Assembly (NCBI GenBank): GCA_023425455.1
Contig: JAFACP010000053.1
Span: forward strand, 1-14,237
Source of the DNA: Pseudomonadota bacterium
Lineage (GTDB): Bacteria; Pseudomonadota; Gammaproteobacteria; Enterobacterales; Enterobacteriaceae
DNA length: 14,237 bases
Direction: 5' to 3'
Below the pieces are notes generated by a model, which ran no database searches, had not been told where the DNA came from, and was given only the letters and a program-made list of their open reading frames with translations. Numbering within the stretch: the stretch's first letter is position 1; each line of letters begins with the position of its first letter. A program made the position numbers and the translations under genes. Positions 1 to 7,204 of the stretch are shown piece after piece.

Positions 1-686
1 CCAGATACCTGCGTCAGCTCACGCAGAAGCCGATTAAATGGGCGCTGCCGGGGCCAATGACGATGATCGACACGCTCTACGACAACCACTACAAAAGCCG
101 CGAAAAGCTGGCCTGGGAATTTGCCAAAATCCTCAATCAGGAAGCGAAAGAGCTGGAGGCGGCCGGCGTCGACATTATCCAGTTTGATGAACCTGCCTTT
201 AACGTCTTCTTTGACGAGGTCAATGACTGGGGGATCGCCGCGTTAGAAAGAGCCATTGAAGGGCTTAAATGCGAAACCGCGGTGCATATCTGCTATGGCT
301 ACGGCATCAAGGCCAACACCGACTGGAAAAAAACGCTGGGGTCAGAGTGGCGGCAATATGAAGAGGCCTTCCCGAAACTGCAAACGTCCGGTCTCGATAT
401 CATTTCGCTGGAGTGTCATAACTCGCGCGTGCCGATGGATCTGCTGGAGCTGATCCGTGGCAAAAAAGTGATGGTTGGCGCAATTGACGTTGCCAGCAAT
501 ACCATCGAAACCCCGGAAGAGGTTGCCCGCACGCTGCGCAATGCGCTGCAGTTTGTTGCTGCCGATAAACTCTATCCGTCGACCAACTGCGGCATGGCCC
601 CGCTCTCCCGCCAGGTCGCCAACGGAAAGCTGCACGCCTTAAGCGCTGGCGCCGGGATTGTTCGCCAGGAGCTGCTGCTGAAATAA
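1..686 (+). CDS. Cobalamin-independent methionine synthase, MetE-core (MesD-like), 5' truncated by window
   Basis: The reading frame is already open at base 3, so the gene starts upstream; about 227 codons are visible, ending in TAA at 684-686. The product matches the C-terminal catalytic barrel of MetE (COG0620), which moves a methyl group to homocysteine to make methionine. Counting from the internal Met at 57, the zinc ligands of the family are all present: H77 and C79 (VHICYG), E119 (ISLEC) and C178 (TNCGMAP). A substrate-contact DEPA motif lies at 44-47. The closing NCGMAPLSR and LSAGAGIVRQ segments are typical of stand-alone core enzymes of about 340 residues that lack the N-terminal MetE half. 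Such short enzymes include the MesD family, known to work with a DUF1852 partner (MesX) rather than methyl-folate; assigning this gene to MesD is inference from memory of the sequence. A hairpin follows at 701-721. Confidence 0.85.
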   Translation, partial: RYLRQLTQKPIKWALPGPMTMIDTLYDNHYKSREKLAWEFAKILNQEAKELEAAGVDIIQFDEPAFNVFFDEVNDWGIAALERAIEGLKCETAVHICYGYGIKANTDWKKTLGSEWRQYEEAFPKLQTSGLDIISLECHNSRVPMDLLELIRGKKVMVGAIDVASNTIETPEEVARTLRNALQFVAADKLYPSTNCGMAPLSRQVANGKLHALSAGAGIVRQELLLK

Positions 687-700
687 GCTGTTCTCGTAAG

Positions 701-721
701 CCCTCTCCCCTGCGGAGAGGG
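701..721. terminator. Hairpin after methionine synthase, terminator-like repeat
   Basis: CCCTCTCC (701-708) and GGAGAGGG (714-721) form a perfect 8-bp stem with a 5-nt loop, 15 bases after the stop codon. Only GTTAAC follows, so there is no real U-tract and intrinsic termination is uncertain. The stem resembles the one at 2017-2041, suggesting a dispersed intergenic hairpin family. Confidence 0.5.
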
Positions 722-773
722 TTAACGCGCCGGGTTGTCTATACTCAAGCCATACCTGGCCACGGAGCACGCT

Positions 774-1895
774 ATGCCTCTACCCGACTTTCACGCCTCA
801 GAGCCTTTTACCCTCGGTATTGAACTGGAGCTGCAGGTGGTTAACCCGCCGGGGTTCGATCTGAGTCAGGAGTCGTCTGCCCTGATCGCGGCGCTAAAAA
901 ACGAGATTTTTGCCGGGGAGGTCAAACACGACATCACCGAAAGCATGCTCGAAATCGCCACCGGCGTATGCCAGAACCTCGATCAGGCCGCCGTCCAGCT
1001 CTCCGCGATGCAGCAGAGCATTCTGCAGGCGGCAGGAAAGCTGGGTCTGCAGATCTGCGGCGGCGGGACGCACCCTTTTCAGAAATGGCAGCGCCAGGAG
1101 GTCTGCGATAACGCGCGTTACGCGCTGACGCTGGAGCGCTTTGGCTATCTGATCCTGCAGGCGACGGTGTTTGGCCAGCATGTCCATGTGGGCTGCCGCA
1201 GCGGGGATGACGCCATTTATCTGCTGCATGGTCTGTCGCGCTTTGTGCCGCACTTTATCGCCCTTGCGGCAGCGTCGCCCTATATGCAGGGCACGGACAC
1301 CCGGTTTGCCTCATCGCGCCTGACTCTTTTTTCCGCGTTCCCGGATAATGGCCCAATGCCGTGGGTCACCAGCTGGCGGGAGTTTGAAGGTCTGTTCCGC
1401 CGCCTGAGCGCCACCAGCATGATCGACAGCATCAAAGATCTTCACTGGGACATTCGCCCCAGTCCCCATTTTGGCACCGTGGAGGTGCGGGTGATGGACA
1501 CCCCGCTGACCCTTGCCCAGGCCATTAATATCGCCGGGCTCATTCAGGCGACCTCGCACTGGCTGTTAACCTCCCGCCCCTATAAGCACACGGAGTCTGA
1601 TTATCTGCTGTACCGGTTTAACCGTTTTCAGGCCTGTCGCTACGGGCTGGAGGGGATGCTGACGGACGTACACAGCGGGCAGCATAAAAGCGTGGCGGAG
1701 GATATCGCCTGGCTGCTGGAGCAGGTCGCGCCGTCGGCCGAAAAGCTCGGCGCGACAAGCGCGATCGATGAAATTGCCCTGCAGTTAAGGCAGGGCAACA
1801 GCGAAGCCCGGCGAATGCGGGCGTTCGTCAACGACGGCGGGTCGCTGACGTCGCTGGTGCAACAACATTGCGAGCTCTGGATGGCGAGTCCGTAA
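774..1895 (+). CDS. ybdK: YbdK, glutamate-cysteine ligase 2-type carboxylate-amine ligase
   Basis: The protein is 373 residues from the ATG at 774, essentially the length of E. coli YbdK (372) and closely similar along its whole length. YbdK belongs to the GCS2 family, ATP-dependent carboxylate-amine ligases; the E. coli enzyme has weak gamma-glutamyl-cysteine ligase activity and its physiological substrate is unsettled. Visible family motifs are GIELEL (15-20), [10 protein letters not shown] (96-105), QHVHVGC (135-141) and [17 protein letters not shown] (224-240), which supply nucleotide, metal and substrate contacts. The frame extends to a TTG at 735, but the ATG at 774 is preceded by GGAG (764-767) and gives the MPLPDF N-terminus of the orthologues, so it is preferred. 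In E. coli ybdJ is adjacent; here a P-type ATPase and a small gene lie between them. It converges on the ATPase with about 154 bases between their stops. Confidence 0.93.
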   Translation: MPLPDFHASEPFTLGIELELQVVNPPGFDLSQESSALIAALKNEIFAGEVKHDITESMLEIATGVCQNLDQAAVQLSAMQQSILQAAGKLGLQICGGGTHPFQKWQRQEVCDNARYALTLERFGYLILQATVFGQHVHVGCRSGDDAIYLLHGLSRFVPHFIALAAASPYMQGTDTRFASSRLTLFSAFPDNGPMPWVTSWREFEGLFRRLSATSMIDSIKDLHWDIRPSPHFGTVEVRVMDTPLTLAQAINIAGLIQATSHWLLTSRPYKHTESDYLLYRFNRFQACRYGLEGMLTDVHSGQHKSVAEDIAWLLEQVAPSAEKLGATSAIDEIALQLRQGNSEARRMRAFVNDGGSLTSLVQQHCELWMASP

Positions 1896-2016
1896 GCCGG
1901 GGAGCTTGCGCTCAGCGGCGTGGGTGCGCTGTTCAACGGTGGCGACCCGAACCGGGATCACGCCGGCAAGTGCAGCGCGCAGGAGAGTCTGTTTCATGGA
2001 GGAACCTCTGCGAAGG

Positions 2017-2041
2017 TCCTCTCCGCTTTCGGCGGAGAGGA
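2017..2041. terminator. Hairpin between ybdK and the ATPase, bidirectional terminator candidate
   Basis: TCCTCTCCGC (2017-2026) pairs perfectly with GCGGAGAGGA (2032-2041) across a TTTCG loop. It lies 9 bases beyond the stop of the minus-strand ATPase gene and 120 bases after ybdK, so it could end both transcripts. Neither flank has a strong T-run, and the core resembles the 701-721 hairpin. Confidence 0.5.
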
Positions 2042-2049
2042 TGAAAAGA

Positions 2050-4770
2050 TCAGGCCGTTTTACGGAATCTGCGGGTCAGGCGTTTCTCGATTTCGACGAC
2101 GAAGAACATCGCGCCCGCCATCACCAGGGTGACAAACCAGTAGCGCAGCGGCAGCGCCTCGGTACCAAACAGCATCTGCATAAACGGCAGGTAGATAATC
2201 GCCAGCTGCAGCAGAAGCAGTACCCCGGTCACCAGCCAGATCCCTTTGTTTGCCAGCAGGCCGCGGTTCAGGGAGAACCCTTCGGTGTTGCGGCAGTTGA
2301 TCATGTAGACCCACTGGGCGCAGACCAGCATCTGCAGCAGGACGGTTCGCGTGAACTCCGCACTGTGGCCACGCGGTGCCAGCCAGGCTTCCAGCGCGAA
2401 GGCGGCGATGGCGATCATGGTGCCGACAAAGGCGGCGCGCCAGACGGCATAGGCGTCCATCACGTGCTGCCCGGTCTGGCGCGGCGGGCGCTTCATGATC
2501 TTGCGCTCGGCGGCTTCAAAGGCCAGCCCGAAGGAGAGCGTAGCGGAGGTCGCCATGTTCATCCACAAAATCAGCACCGGCGTCAGCGGAATGATGTTCC
2601 CCGCCAGCAGCGCAATCACAATCAGCAGCCCCTGCGCCAGGTTGGTCGGCATGATAAACAGAATGGTCTTCTTCAGGTTGTCGTAAACCCGACGCCCCTC
2701 TTTTACCGCGCTGGCGATGGTGGCGAAGTTATCGTCGGTCAGCACCATGTCTGCCGCCTCTTTGGTCACTTCAGTGCCTTTGATGCCCATCGCGATCCCG
2801 ACATCGGCCTGGCGCAGGGCCGGCGCATCGTTGACGCCGTCGCCGGTCATGCCCACAATTTCGCCTTTGTCCTGCAGCGCCTTCACCAGACGCAGCTTAT
2901 GCTCCGGGCTGGTACGGGCAAAAATGTCGTACTCCCGCGCCGCATTCGCCAGCTCTGCGTCGTCCATTTTTTCGAGCTGGTAACCGGTCACCGCCCGGGC
3001 GCTGTTGGTGATCCCCAGCATCTGGCCGATACTCATCGCCGTTTGCGGGTGATCGCCGGTGATCATCTTCACGCGGATCCCGGCCTGCTGGCAGGCGTGG
3101 ATGGCATCAATCGCCTCCGGACGCGGTGGATCCATCATCCCGGCAATACCGAGGAACACCAGACCATGGCGCAGGCTTTCGTGGCTCAGCGTCTCCTCAC
3201 CGTTTGCCGGCCTGAACGCCGCCGCAACCATCCGCAGCCCCTGACGGGCATAGCGCTCCATTTCAGCTTCCCAGTATGCCGCGTTAAACGCTTCCGCGCC
3301 GTTACGGGTCTGCTGCCGGGTACAGAGGGCAAAAATCACGTCCGGCGCGCCGGTGATCAGGATCTGCTCCTCAGCGCCCATCTGGTAGTGGGTGCTCATA
3401 TATTTGTACTGCGAATCGAACGGGATTTTGTTAATCAGCGTGGTCATCACCGGCGCCAGCCCGGCTTTTGCCGCCAGCACCTTCAGCGCCCCTTCGGTCG
3501 GACCGCCGGTGATTGCCCACAGTCCGCGTTCGTCCTGAATCAGCTGGCTGTCGTTGCACAGATCGATTGTGCGCAGATACTGCTCCAGCACCGTGCCAGG
3601 CTGGATCTGAACCGGCTCGTCGCTGCCGTCCAGGTAGATGTTGCCTTCCGGCTCATAGCTGTTGCCGTCGACGCGGTAGCAGGCATCGGCGGTGATAATG
3701 GCTTTCACCGTCATCTCGTTCATGGTCAGGGTGCCGGTTTTATCCGAGCAGACCACAGTCATTGCGCCCAGGGTTTCGACGGTCGGCAGCTTGCGGATAA
3801 TCGCCCGTTTACGCGCCATCGCCTGCACGCCGAGAGAGAGAATGATGGAGATAATGGCCGGCAGGCCTTCCGGCACCGACGCCACCGCGAGGCTAATCAG
3901 GGAGAGCAGCAGCTCTCCCATCGGGATGTCGCGCAGCACCAGGCTAAAGACAAACAGCCCCGCCATCATCGCCAGAATAATGACGAAAATCGCTTTCCCC
4001 AGCTTGTCCATCTGCACCAGCAGCGGCGTACGGTGTTTTTCAATCCCGGCCATCATCTGATTAATGTGGCCCAGCTCGGTATCCTGGCCGGTGGCAATCA
4101 CCACGCCGACACCGCCGCCTGCGCTGACGGTCGTCCCCGAGAATACCAGGTTGGTGCGATCGCCGAGCGCTAATTCGCCGGTGAGCGGATCGGTGTGTTT
4201 ATCTACCACGGTTGATTCACCGGTGAGAATGGCCTCTTCGACCCGCAGATTATGCGCTTCGATTAAACGCATATCCGCCGGAATACGGTCACCGGCGCGA
4301 ATGACAATAATATCGCCGGGTACGATGTCGGTGGTCGGAATCGTTTCATGACTGCCATTACGAATAACGCGCGCATCGCTGGAAAGCATATTGCGGATAC
4401 TTTTCAGGGATTTTTCGGCGTTACTTTCCTGCACGTGTCCAATTAACGCATTAACAACCGCCACCCCCAGAATAACCAGCGTATCAACCCAGTGGCCCAT
4501 CACAGCGGTTAATACTGCAGCGGCCAGCAGCACGTAAATCAGCACATCGTTGAAATGCGCCAGAAAACGCAGCCACGCCGGTTTGCCCTTTTTCTCTGGC
4601 AGGGCGTTTGGCCCGTACTGGTTGAGACGCGCCTGCGCCCCGGCGCGGTCAAGCCCGTTCGGCTGGCTCTGTTTGTAAGCAAGCACTTGCTCTACGCTCT
4701 GCTGATAGGCCTGCCCCTGCACGCTTCCGCCAGCGGGTGGGATATTTTGGCTATTGATCATTTTGGTCAT
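2050..4770 (-). CDS. P2-type (SERCA/PMR1-like) cation-transporting P-type ATPase
   Basis: The 906-residue product has the complete P-type ATPase plan: an N-terminal cation-ATPase domain (about 23-95), an early membrane pair, actuator domain with TGES (183-186), M4 with PEGLP (300-304), the phosphorylated aspartate D343 in CSDKTGTLT, nucleotide-binding domain (about 360-540), TGDHPQT (571-577), the hinge TGDGVNDAP (642-650), and a six-helix C-terminal membrane block. It pumps a cation across the inner membrane using ATP. The fold is that of Ca2+ pumps, and M4 keeps the key glutamate (E301). By motif alignment, SERCA E771 is Q713 in M5 and SERCA D800 is S742 in M6, while both asparagines are kept (N710, N738). 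Classic Ca2+ transport is therefore doubtful and the ion cannot be named. The ATG at 4770 is preceded by AAGGA at suitable spacing; a second ATG at 4761 is less well placed. The gene sits between ybdK and ybdJ, which are neighbours in E. coli, so it is probably an acquisition or lineage-specific retention. Confidence 0.92.
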   Translation of the reverse strand: MTKMINSQNIPPAGGSVQGQAYQQSVEQVLAYKQSQPNGLDRAGAQARLNQYGPNALPEKKGKPAWLRFLAHFNDVLIYVLLAAAVLTAVMGHWVDTLVILGVAVVNALIGHVQESNAEKSLKSIRNMLSSDARVIRNGSHETIPTTDIVPGDIIVIRAGDRIPADMRLIEAHNLRVEEAILTGESTVVDKHTDPLTGELALGDRTNLVFSGTTVSAGGGVGVVIATGQDTELGHINQMMAGIEKHRTPLLVQMDKLGKAIFVIILAMMAGLFVFSLVLRDIPMGELLLSLISLAVASVPEGLPAIISIILSLGVQAMARKRAIIRKLPTVETLGAMTVVCSDKTGTLTMNEMTVKAIITADACYRVDGNSYEPEGNIYLDGSDEPVQIQPGTVLEQYLRTIDLCNDSQLIQDERGLWAITGGPTEGALKVLAAKAGLAPVMTTLINKIPFDSQYKYMSTHYQMGAEEQILITGAPDVIFALCTRQQTRNGAEAFNAAYWEAEMERYARQGLRMVAAAFRPANGEETLSHESLRHGLVFLGIAGMMDPPRPEAIDAIHACQQAGIRVKMITGDHPQTAMSIGQMLGITNSARAVTGYQLEKMDDAELANAAREYDIFARTSPEHKLRLVKALQDKGEIVGMTGDGVNDAPALRQADVGIAMGIKGTEVTKEAADMVLTDDNFATIASAVKEGRRVYDNLKKTILFIMPTNLAQGLLIVIALLAGNIIPLTPVLILWMNMATSATLSFGLAFEAAERKIMKRPPRQTGQHVMDAYAVWRAAFVGTMIAIAAFALEAWLAPRGHSAEFTRTVLLQMLVCAQWVYMINCRNTEGFSLNRGLLANKGIWLVTGVLLLLQLAIIYLPFMQMLFGTEALPLRYWFVTLVMAGAMFFVVEIEKRLTRRFRKTA

Positions 4771-4845
4771 CGTATTTTCCTTCGTTATCCGGTGGACCGA
4801 TGCCTGAATTCCTTTCGGGCTTTAATAAAAAAATATTTAAGGCTT

Positions 4846-4890
4846 GCGGGGTTAATTGATCTCCCGCAATATAATCCCGGCGGGGTTAAT
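4846..4890. promoter_or_regulatory. Tandem 11-bp direct repeats in the divergent control region
   Basis: GCGGGGTTAAT occurs exactly at 4846-4856 and again at 4880-4890, starts 34 bp apart (about three helical turns), which suits a regulator bound to one DNA face. A perfect TATAAT (4870-4875) lies between them on the plus strand without a convincing -35 at normal spacing, as expected of an activator-dependent promoter for the small gene at 4968. The same repeats could serve the ATPase gene that starts at 4770. No known regulator consensus was recognised. Confidence 0.4.
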
Positions 4891-4967
4891 CAAAACTCAC
4901 ACGCATTAATTTCAATAGCATGATTTTTACAAAATATTTCTAAACCAAAACTAAACAAGGAGACAGC

Positions 4968-5078
4968 ATGTTTGGTATTTATCGCGGGCGCCGCCTGGCG
5001 TTATACATTATCGCAGCCATTGTTATTGCAACGTTAATTGGTTATAGCACTTATACGTTTGTAAAATTATTTTCCTGA
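4968..5078 (+). CDS. 36-residue single-span membrane protein, unrecognised
   Basis: An ATG at 4968 follows AAGGAG (4957-4962) at 5-nt spacing, one of the best ribosome sites in the window, and opens a 36-codon frame ending in TGA at 5076-5078. The peptide starts MFGIYRGRRLALY and continues through one strongly hydrophobic helix (about residues 10-34), with positive charges before it, predicting an N-in orientation in the inner membrane. It does not match MgtS, MgtR, KdpF or MgrB as remembered. It is divergent from the P-type ATPase with 197 bases between the starts, and small membrane proteins often modulate such pumps; that role here is only inference from position. The same frame continues after the stop with a second hydrophobic stretch. 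It could also be an independent stress peptide. Confidence 0.6.
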   Translation: MFGIYRGRRLALYIIAAIVIATLIGYSTYTFVKLFS

Positions 5079-5213
5079 GCGCGACATTTATTTACACAAC
5101 AGGAAATTTATTTAATCGCTTCGGCAATTATATTCTTTTTCTGTTATGTATTTGCCCGGCAGGATGCCGCCGTCAGACAAAAACCGCCGCCGCGTTTATA
5201 TTGCTTTACATGA
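5079..5213 (+). other. In-frame continuation after the 36-aa gene with a second hydrophobic segment
   Basis: The frame of the 36-residue gene stays open for 44 codons past its TGA, to a TGA at 5211-5213. It encodes a polar start (ARHLFTQQ), a hydrophobic run around IASAIIFFFCYVFA, then a basic proline-bearing tail. It has no ATG, GTG or TTG start of its own, although an AGGA lies at 5101-5104. Either a two-helix protein was cut by a nonsense change or the match is chance in AT-rich DNA. Nothing else is seen between 5079 and 5258. Confidence 0.25.
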
Positions 5214-5258
5214 CAAGATGCCCGACAATTACTTTTTTAACTGACGATTAACATTAAT

Positions 5259-5507
5259 ATGAAACACCCGTTAGAATCGCTGCTGAGCGCAGGCGGCATT
5301 TTGCTGCTGGCCCTGCTGTCCTGCCTGCTGCTGCCCGCCCCGTCGCTGGGTCTGGTGCTGGCACAGAAGCTGGTTGCGACCTTCCATCTGGTCGATCTTA
5401 ACCAGCTGTACACCATTTTGTTCTGCCTGTGGTTTCTGCTGCTCGGCAGCGTCGAATTTTTCATTCTGCGCCTTGTCTGGCGCCGCTGGTTTTCACTGGC
5501 GTCGTAA
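5259..5507 (+). CDS. ybdJ: YbdJ, DUF1158 small inner-membrane protein
   Basis: The 82-residue product is the length of E. coli YbdJ and matches it nearly throughout, from MKHPLE through LSCLLLPAP, LYTILFCLWFL and the closing RRWFSL. It has two hydrophobic helices (about residues 10-32 and 50-72) and a basic C-terminus, so it is a small inner-membrane protein of unknown function. The ATG at 5259 has only a weak ribosome site, but the orthologue alignment supports it. Its last 15 bases overlap the 3' end of the convergent esterase gene. In E. coli it lies between ybdF and ybdK; here those neighbours are about 5 kb and 3.4 kb away. Confidence 0.9.
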   Translation: MKHPLESLLSAGGILLLALLSCLLLPAPSLGLVLAQKLVATFHLVDLNQLYTILFCLWFLLLGSVEFFILRLVWRRWFSLAS

Positions 5508-7061
5508 GCCGGTGAAATCCCGCATTCCGTGGATCAGCGCCTCACACCAGGCGGCGTAATCGTGGCCGCTGGACCACGGATGGAAGCTGACGCGATAGCC
5601 TTTGTCGCGTAGTACCTGTTCGAAGTTGCGGGTGGTGCGATAGATGCCACCGCCGGGACCTGCGGTTTCAAACTTCCCGGCCTGCAGCCAGAAGCGTACC
5701 GGATAGGTCGGCGACTGCTGATACTGACGCGTCAGCCAGCCTGCGGCCTCTCCTGCCGGCGCCCACCAGTACGAGCCGGACAGACTCAACACATTGCCAA
5801 ACAGACGCGGGTAGCGCAGCGCAACCCACGATGACGCCAGTCCGCCATAGCTGGAGCCCGCCAGCACGGTTTTTTGCCGCTGCAGGGCCACCCCCTGCCC
5901 GCGTAGCCACGGCAGCAGTTCATGCGCCATAAAGTCCGCGAAATCGGGGTTTGGCGGCAGCTCTTTGCTGCGGCGAGGGTGATCGAGACTGTCGATAAAG
6001 ACCACGTTGACGGGCGGAAGATGGTGACGGGCAATCAGGCCATCCAGCACGCTGGCGAAACGGTACTCATCCTGATAAATCTGCCCGTCAAACAGGATTA
6101 ACGTCCAGCGCGCGGGCTGTGCACCACGCGGTTTATAGATCATCACCTCCCGGGCGTTGCTGAGGAAACGGCTGGAGATCATCTGACGGGAAAGCGTACC
6201 GTGCACCAGCGGCTGCGTGCTGGCCTGCCGCGAACAGTAGCGCAGCGAACTGAGATCGAGTAGTGAGTAGCGGTTCCAGCGATCGGTATGCTGTTCGCCA
6301 AAGGTACGGGCGTTGAGCGGGTCGGCCTGTGCGCTGACCAGAATGGCGCGCCGCTGCTCGCGCGGCGAACCGTCTACCCGTGGAACATCCGGCGCAAGTT
6401 TGTACTGCATGACCGTGTCCGCAGGGACAACGTAACTGCGAAACCAGACGTCGCTGTTGCCCAGCCGGAACAGCGGATCGTGATCGCCGGCGGGGGAGCC
6501 AAGAATAAATACGTTGTGACGTGCGCCGCGCCACAGGAAGGTGACGCGTTTGTGGCGGGCATCCACCGGCTCGACCATCGGCGTCCCCTGCTGCTGCCGG
6601 GCGCGCCAGAATGCCCCGGTCGTACCGCCGGCGGCAAGCGTTGCCGCCAGGGCCTTCAGGGCCGGACTTTCCGGCTCCAGCACCTGCACGCGCGGCAGCG
6701 CGCGGGTCTCTTTCATACGCCACTGAAAACGCCATGTGGTGCCCGCTTCGCCATGCAGCAGCAGCGAGGTATTTTGCTGCACCGGCAGCGCAAAAAGCAG
6801 CGTATGTTCACCGTCCACCGGCCCTTTTTCGATCAGGGTGCGAAGGCGACGGTTCTGCGCATCCAGCAGGCGGGCATCGGTGACGCCCTTCAGCGTCGCG
6901 GAGACATAGTTTTCATCCAGCAGCGGGAGCGCGAAGCAGACTTCGCCGCTGGCATCAAACTTGCCCTGCACCTCGCCCTGAAGCGACGCGTGCTCACACG
7001 TTGCCGCCAGCGCAGGCAGCGTCCCTATCCCTAACAGCAACCCACTCCATGCCCTTTTCAT
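5493..7061 (-). CDS. Exported Fes-type siderophore esterase (enterochelin esterase family)
   Basis: This 522-residue protein combines a signal peptide (MKRAWSGLLL...LPALA, likely cleaved after A19), an extra beta-rich N-terminal domain (about 21-118, with C22 and C42 as a possible disulfide), a DUF3327-type Fes N-terminal domain (about 145-265) and an alpha/beta-hydrolase esterase domain (about 295-520). The nucleophile is Ser404 in GSSYG and the catalytic histidine is most likely H500 in SGHDYAAW. Cytoplasmic Fes is about 400 residues without a signal peptide and hydrolyses ferric enterobactin; periplasmic relatives such as IroE and PfeE act on incoming catecholate siderophores. The exported form here implies iron release or linearisation outside the cytoplasm. 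The ATG at 7061 is preceded by AGGGG at 9-nt spacing. Overlapping Fur-box matches lie about 40-64 bases upstream, so iron repression is likely, and a receptor remnant lies on the other side. Substrate (enterobactin, salmochelin or another ester) is not decidable from sequence. Confidence 0.85.
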   Translation of the reverse strand: MKRAWSGLLLGIGTLPALAATCEHASLQGEVQGKFDASGEVCFALPLLDENYVSATLKGVTDARLLDAQNRRLRTLIEKGPVDGEHTLLFALPVQQNTSLLLHGEAGTTWRFQWRMKETRALPRVQVLEPESPALKALAATLAAGGTTGAFWRARQQQGTPMVEPVDARHKRVTFLWRGARHNVFILGSPAGDHDPLFRLGNSDVWFRSYVVPADTVMQYKLAPDVPRVDGSPREQRRAILVSAQADPLNARTFGEQHTDRWNRYSLLDLSSLRYCSRQASTQPLVHGTLSRQMISSRFLSNAREVMIYKPRGAQPARWTLILFDGQIYQDEYRFASVLDGLIARHHLPPVNVVFIDSLDHPRRSKELPPNPDFADFMAHELLPWLRGQGVALQRQKTVLAGSSYGGLASSWVALRYPRLFGNVLSLSGSYWWAPAGEAAGWLTRQYQQSPTYPVRFWLQAGKFETAGPGGGIYRTTRNFEQVLRDKGYRVSFHPWSSGHDYAAWCEALIHGMRDFTGLRRQ

Positions 7062-7100
7062 CGACGCTTACCCCTACCAATATTGGGCAACAACGCTAAT

Positions 7101-7125
7101 GCAAATGGTAATAATTTGCAATATC
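7101..7125. promoter_or_regulatory. Overlapping Fur-box matches in the esterase/receptor intergenic region
   Basis: GCAAATGGTAATAATTTGC (7101-7119) matches the 19-bp Fur consensus GATAATGATAATCATTATC at 13 of 19 positions and contains a perfect GCAAAT-N7-ATTTGC inverted repeat. A second window shifted by 6 bp (7107-7125) also matches 13 of 19. Six-base staggered matches are the known pattern for paired Fur dimers. It lies 40 bases upstream of the esterase start. Confidence 0.6.
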
Positions 7126-7182
7126 ATTTAAAACTTTACAGCGGTGTTCTTAAGGCAATTGAAACCAGGGATGTTAAATAAA

Positions 7183-7204
7183 GATGATTAAATACATAAT
7201 CATC
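7183..7204. repeat. Perfect 8-bp inverted repeat at the receptor truncation point
   Basis: GATGATTA (7183-7190) and TAATCATC (7197-7204) are separated by AATACA. The repeat spans the TAA at 7189-7191 that closes the receptor frame and the first recognisable receptor codons, so it sits at the junction of upstream control DNA with the receptor remnant. It may be an operator or may mark the deletion. Confidence 0.5.

Noticed and set aside
735..773. TTG start for ybdK adding 13 residues
   Set aside because: The ATG at 774 has a GGAG site and matches the orthologue N-terminus; the TTG does not.
1785..1997. Minus-strand 70-codon frame starting MKQTLLRAALAGV with a GAGG site upstream
   Set aside because: The start looks plausible, but over half of the frame is antisense to ybdK and the sequence after the first 15 residues has no recognisable domain or membrane helix.
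1906..4173. 755-codon plus-strand open frame opposite the ATPase
   Set aside because: It is antisense to a complete P-type ATPase with all motifs; its protein is low-complexity in H, Q and R and matches no family. GC-rich codon structure explains the long antisense frame.
5146..5244. 32-codon ATG frame between the small gene and ybdJ
   Set aside because: No ribosome site, polar low-information peptide, and it overlaps the other hydrophobic frame.
6288..7034. 248-codon plus-strand frame
   Set aside because: It lies wholly antisense to the exported esterase, whose domains and catalytic motifs account for the region.
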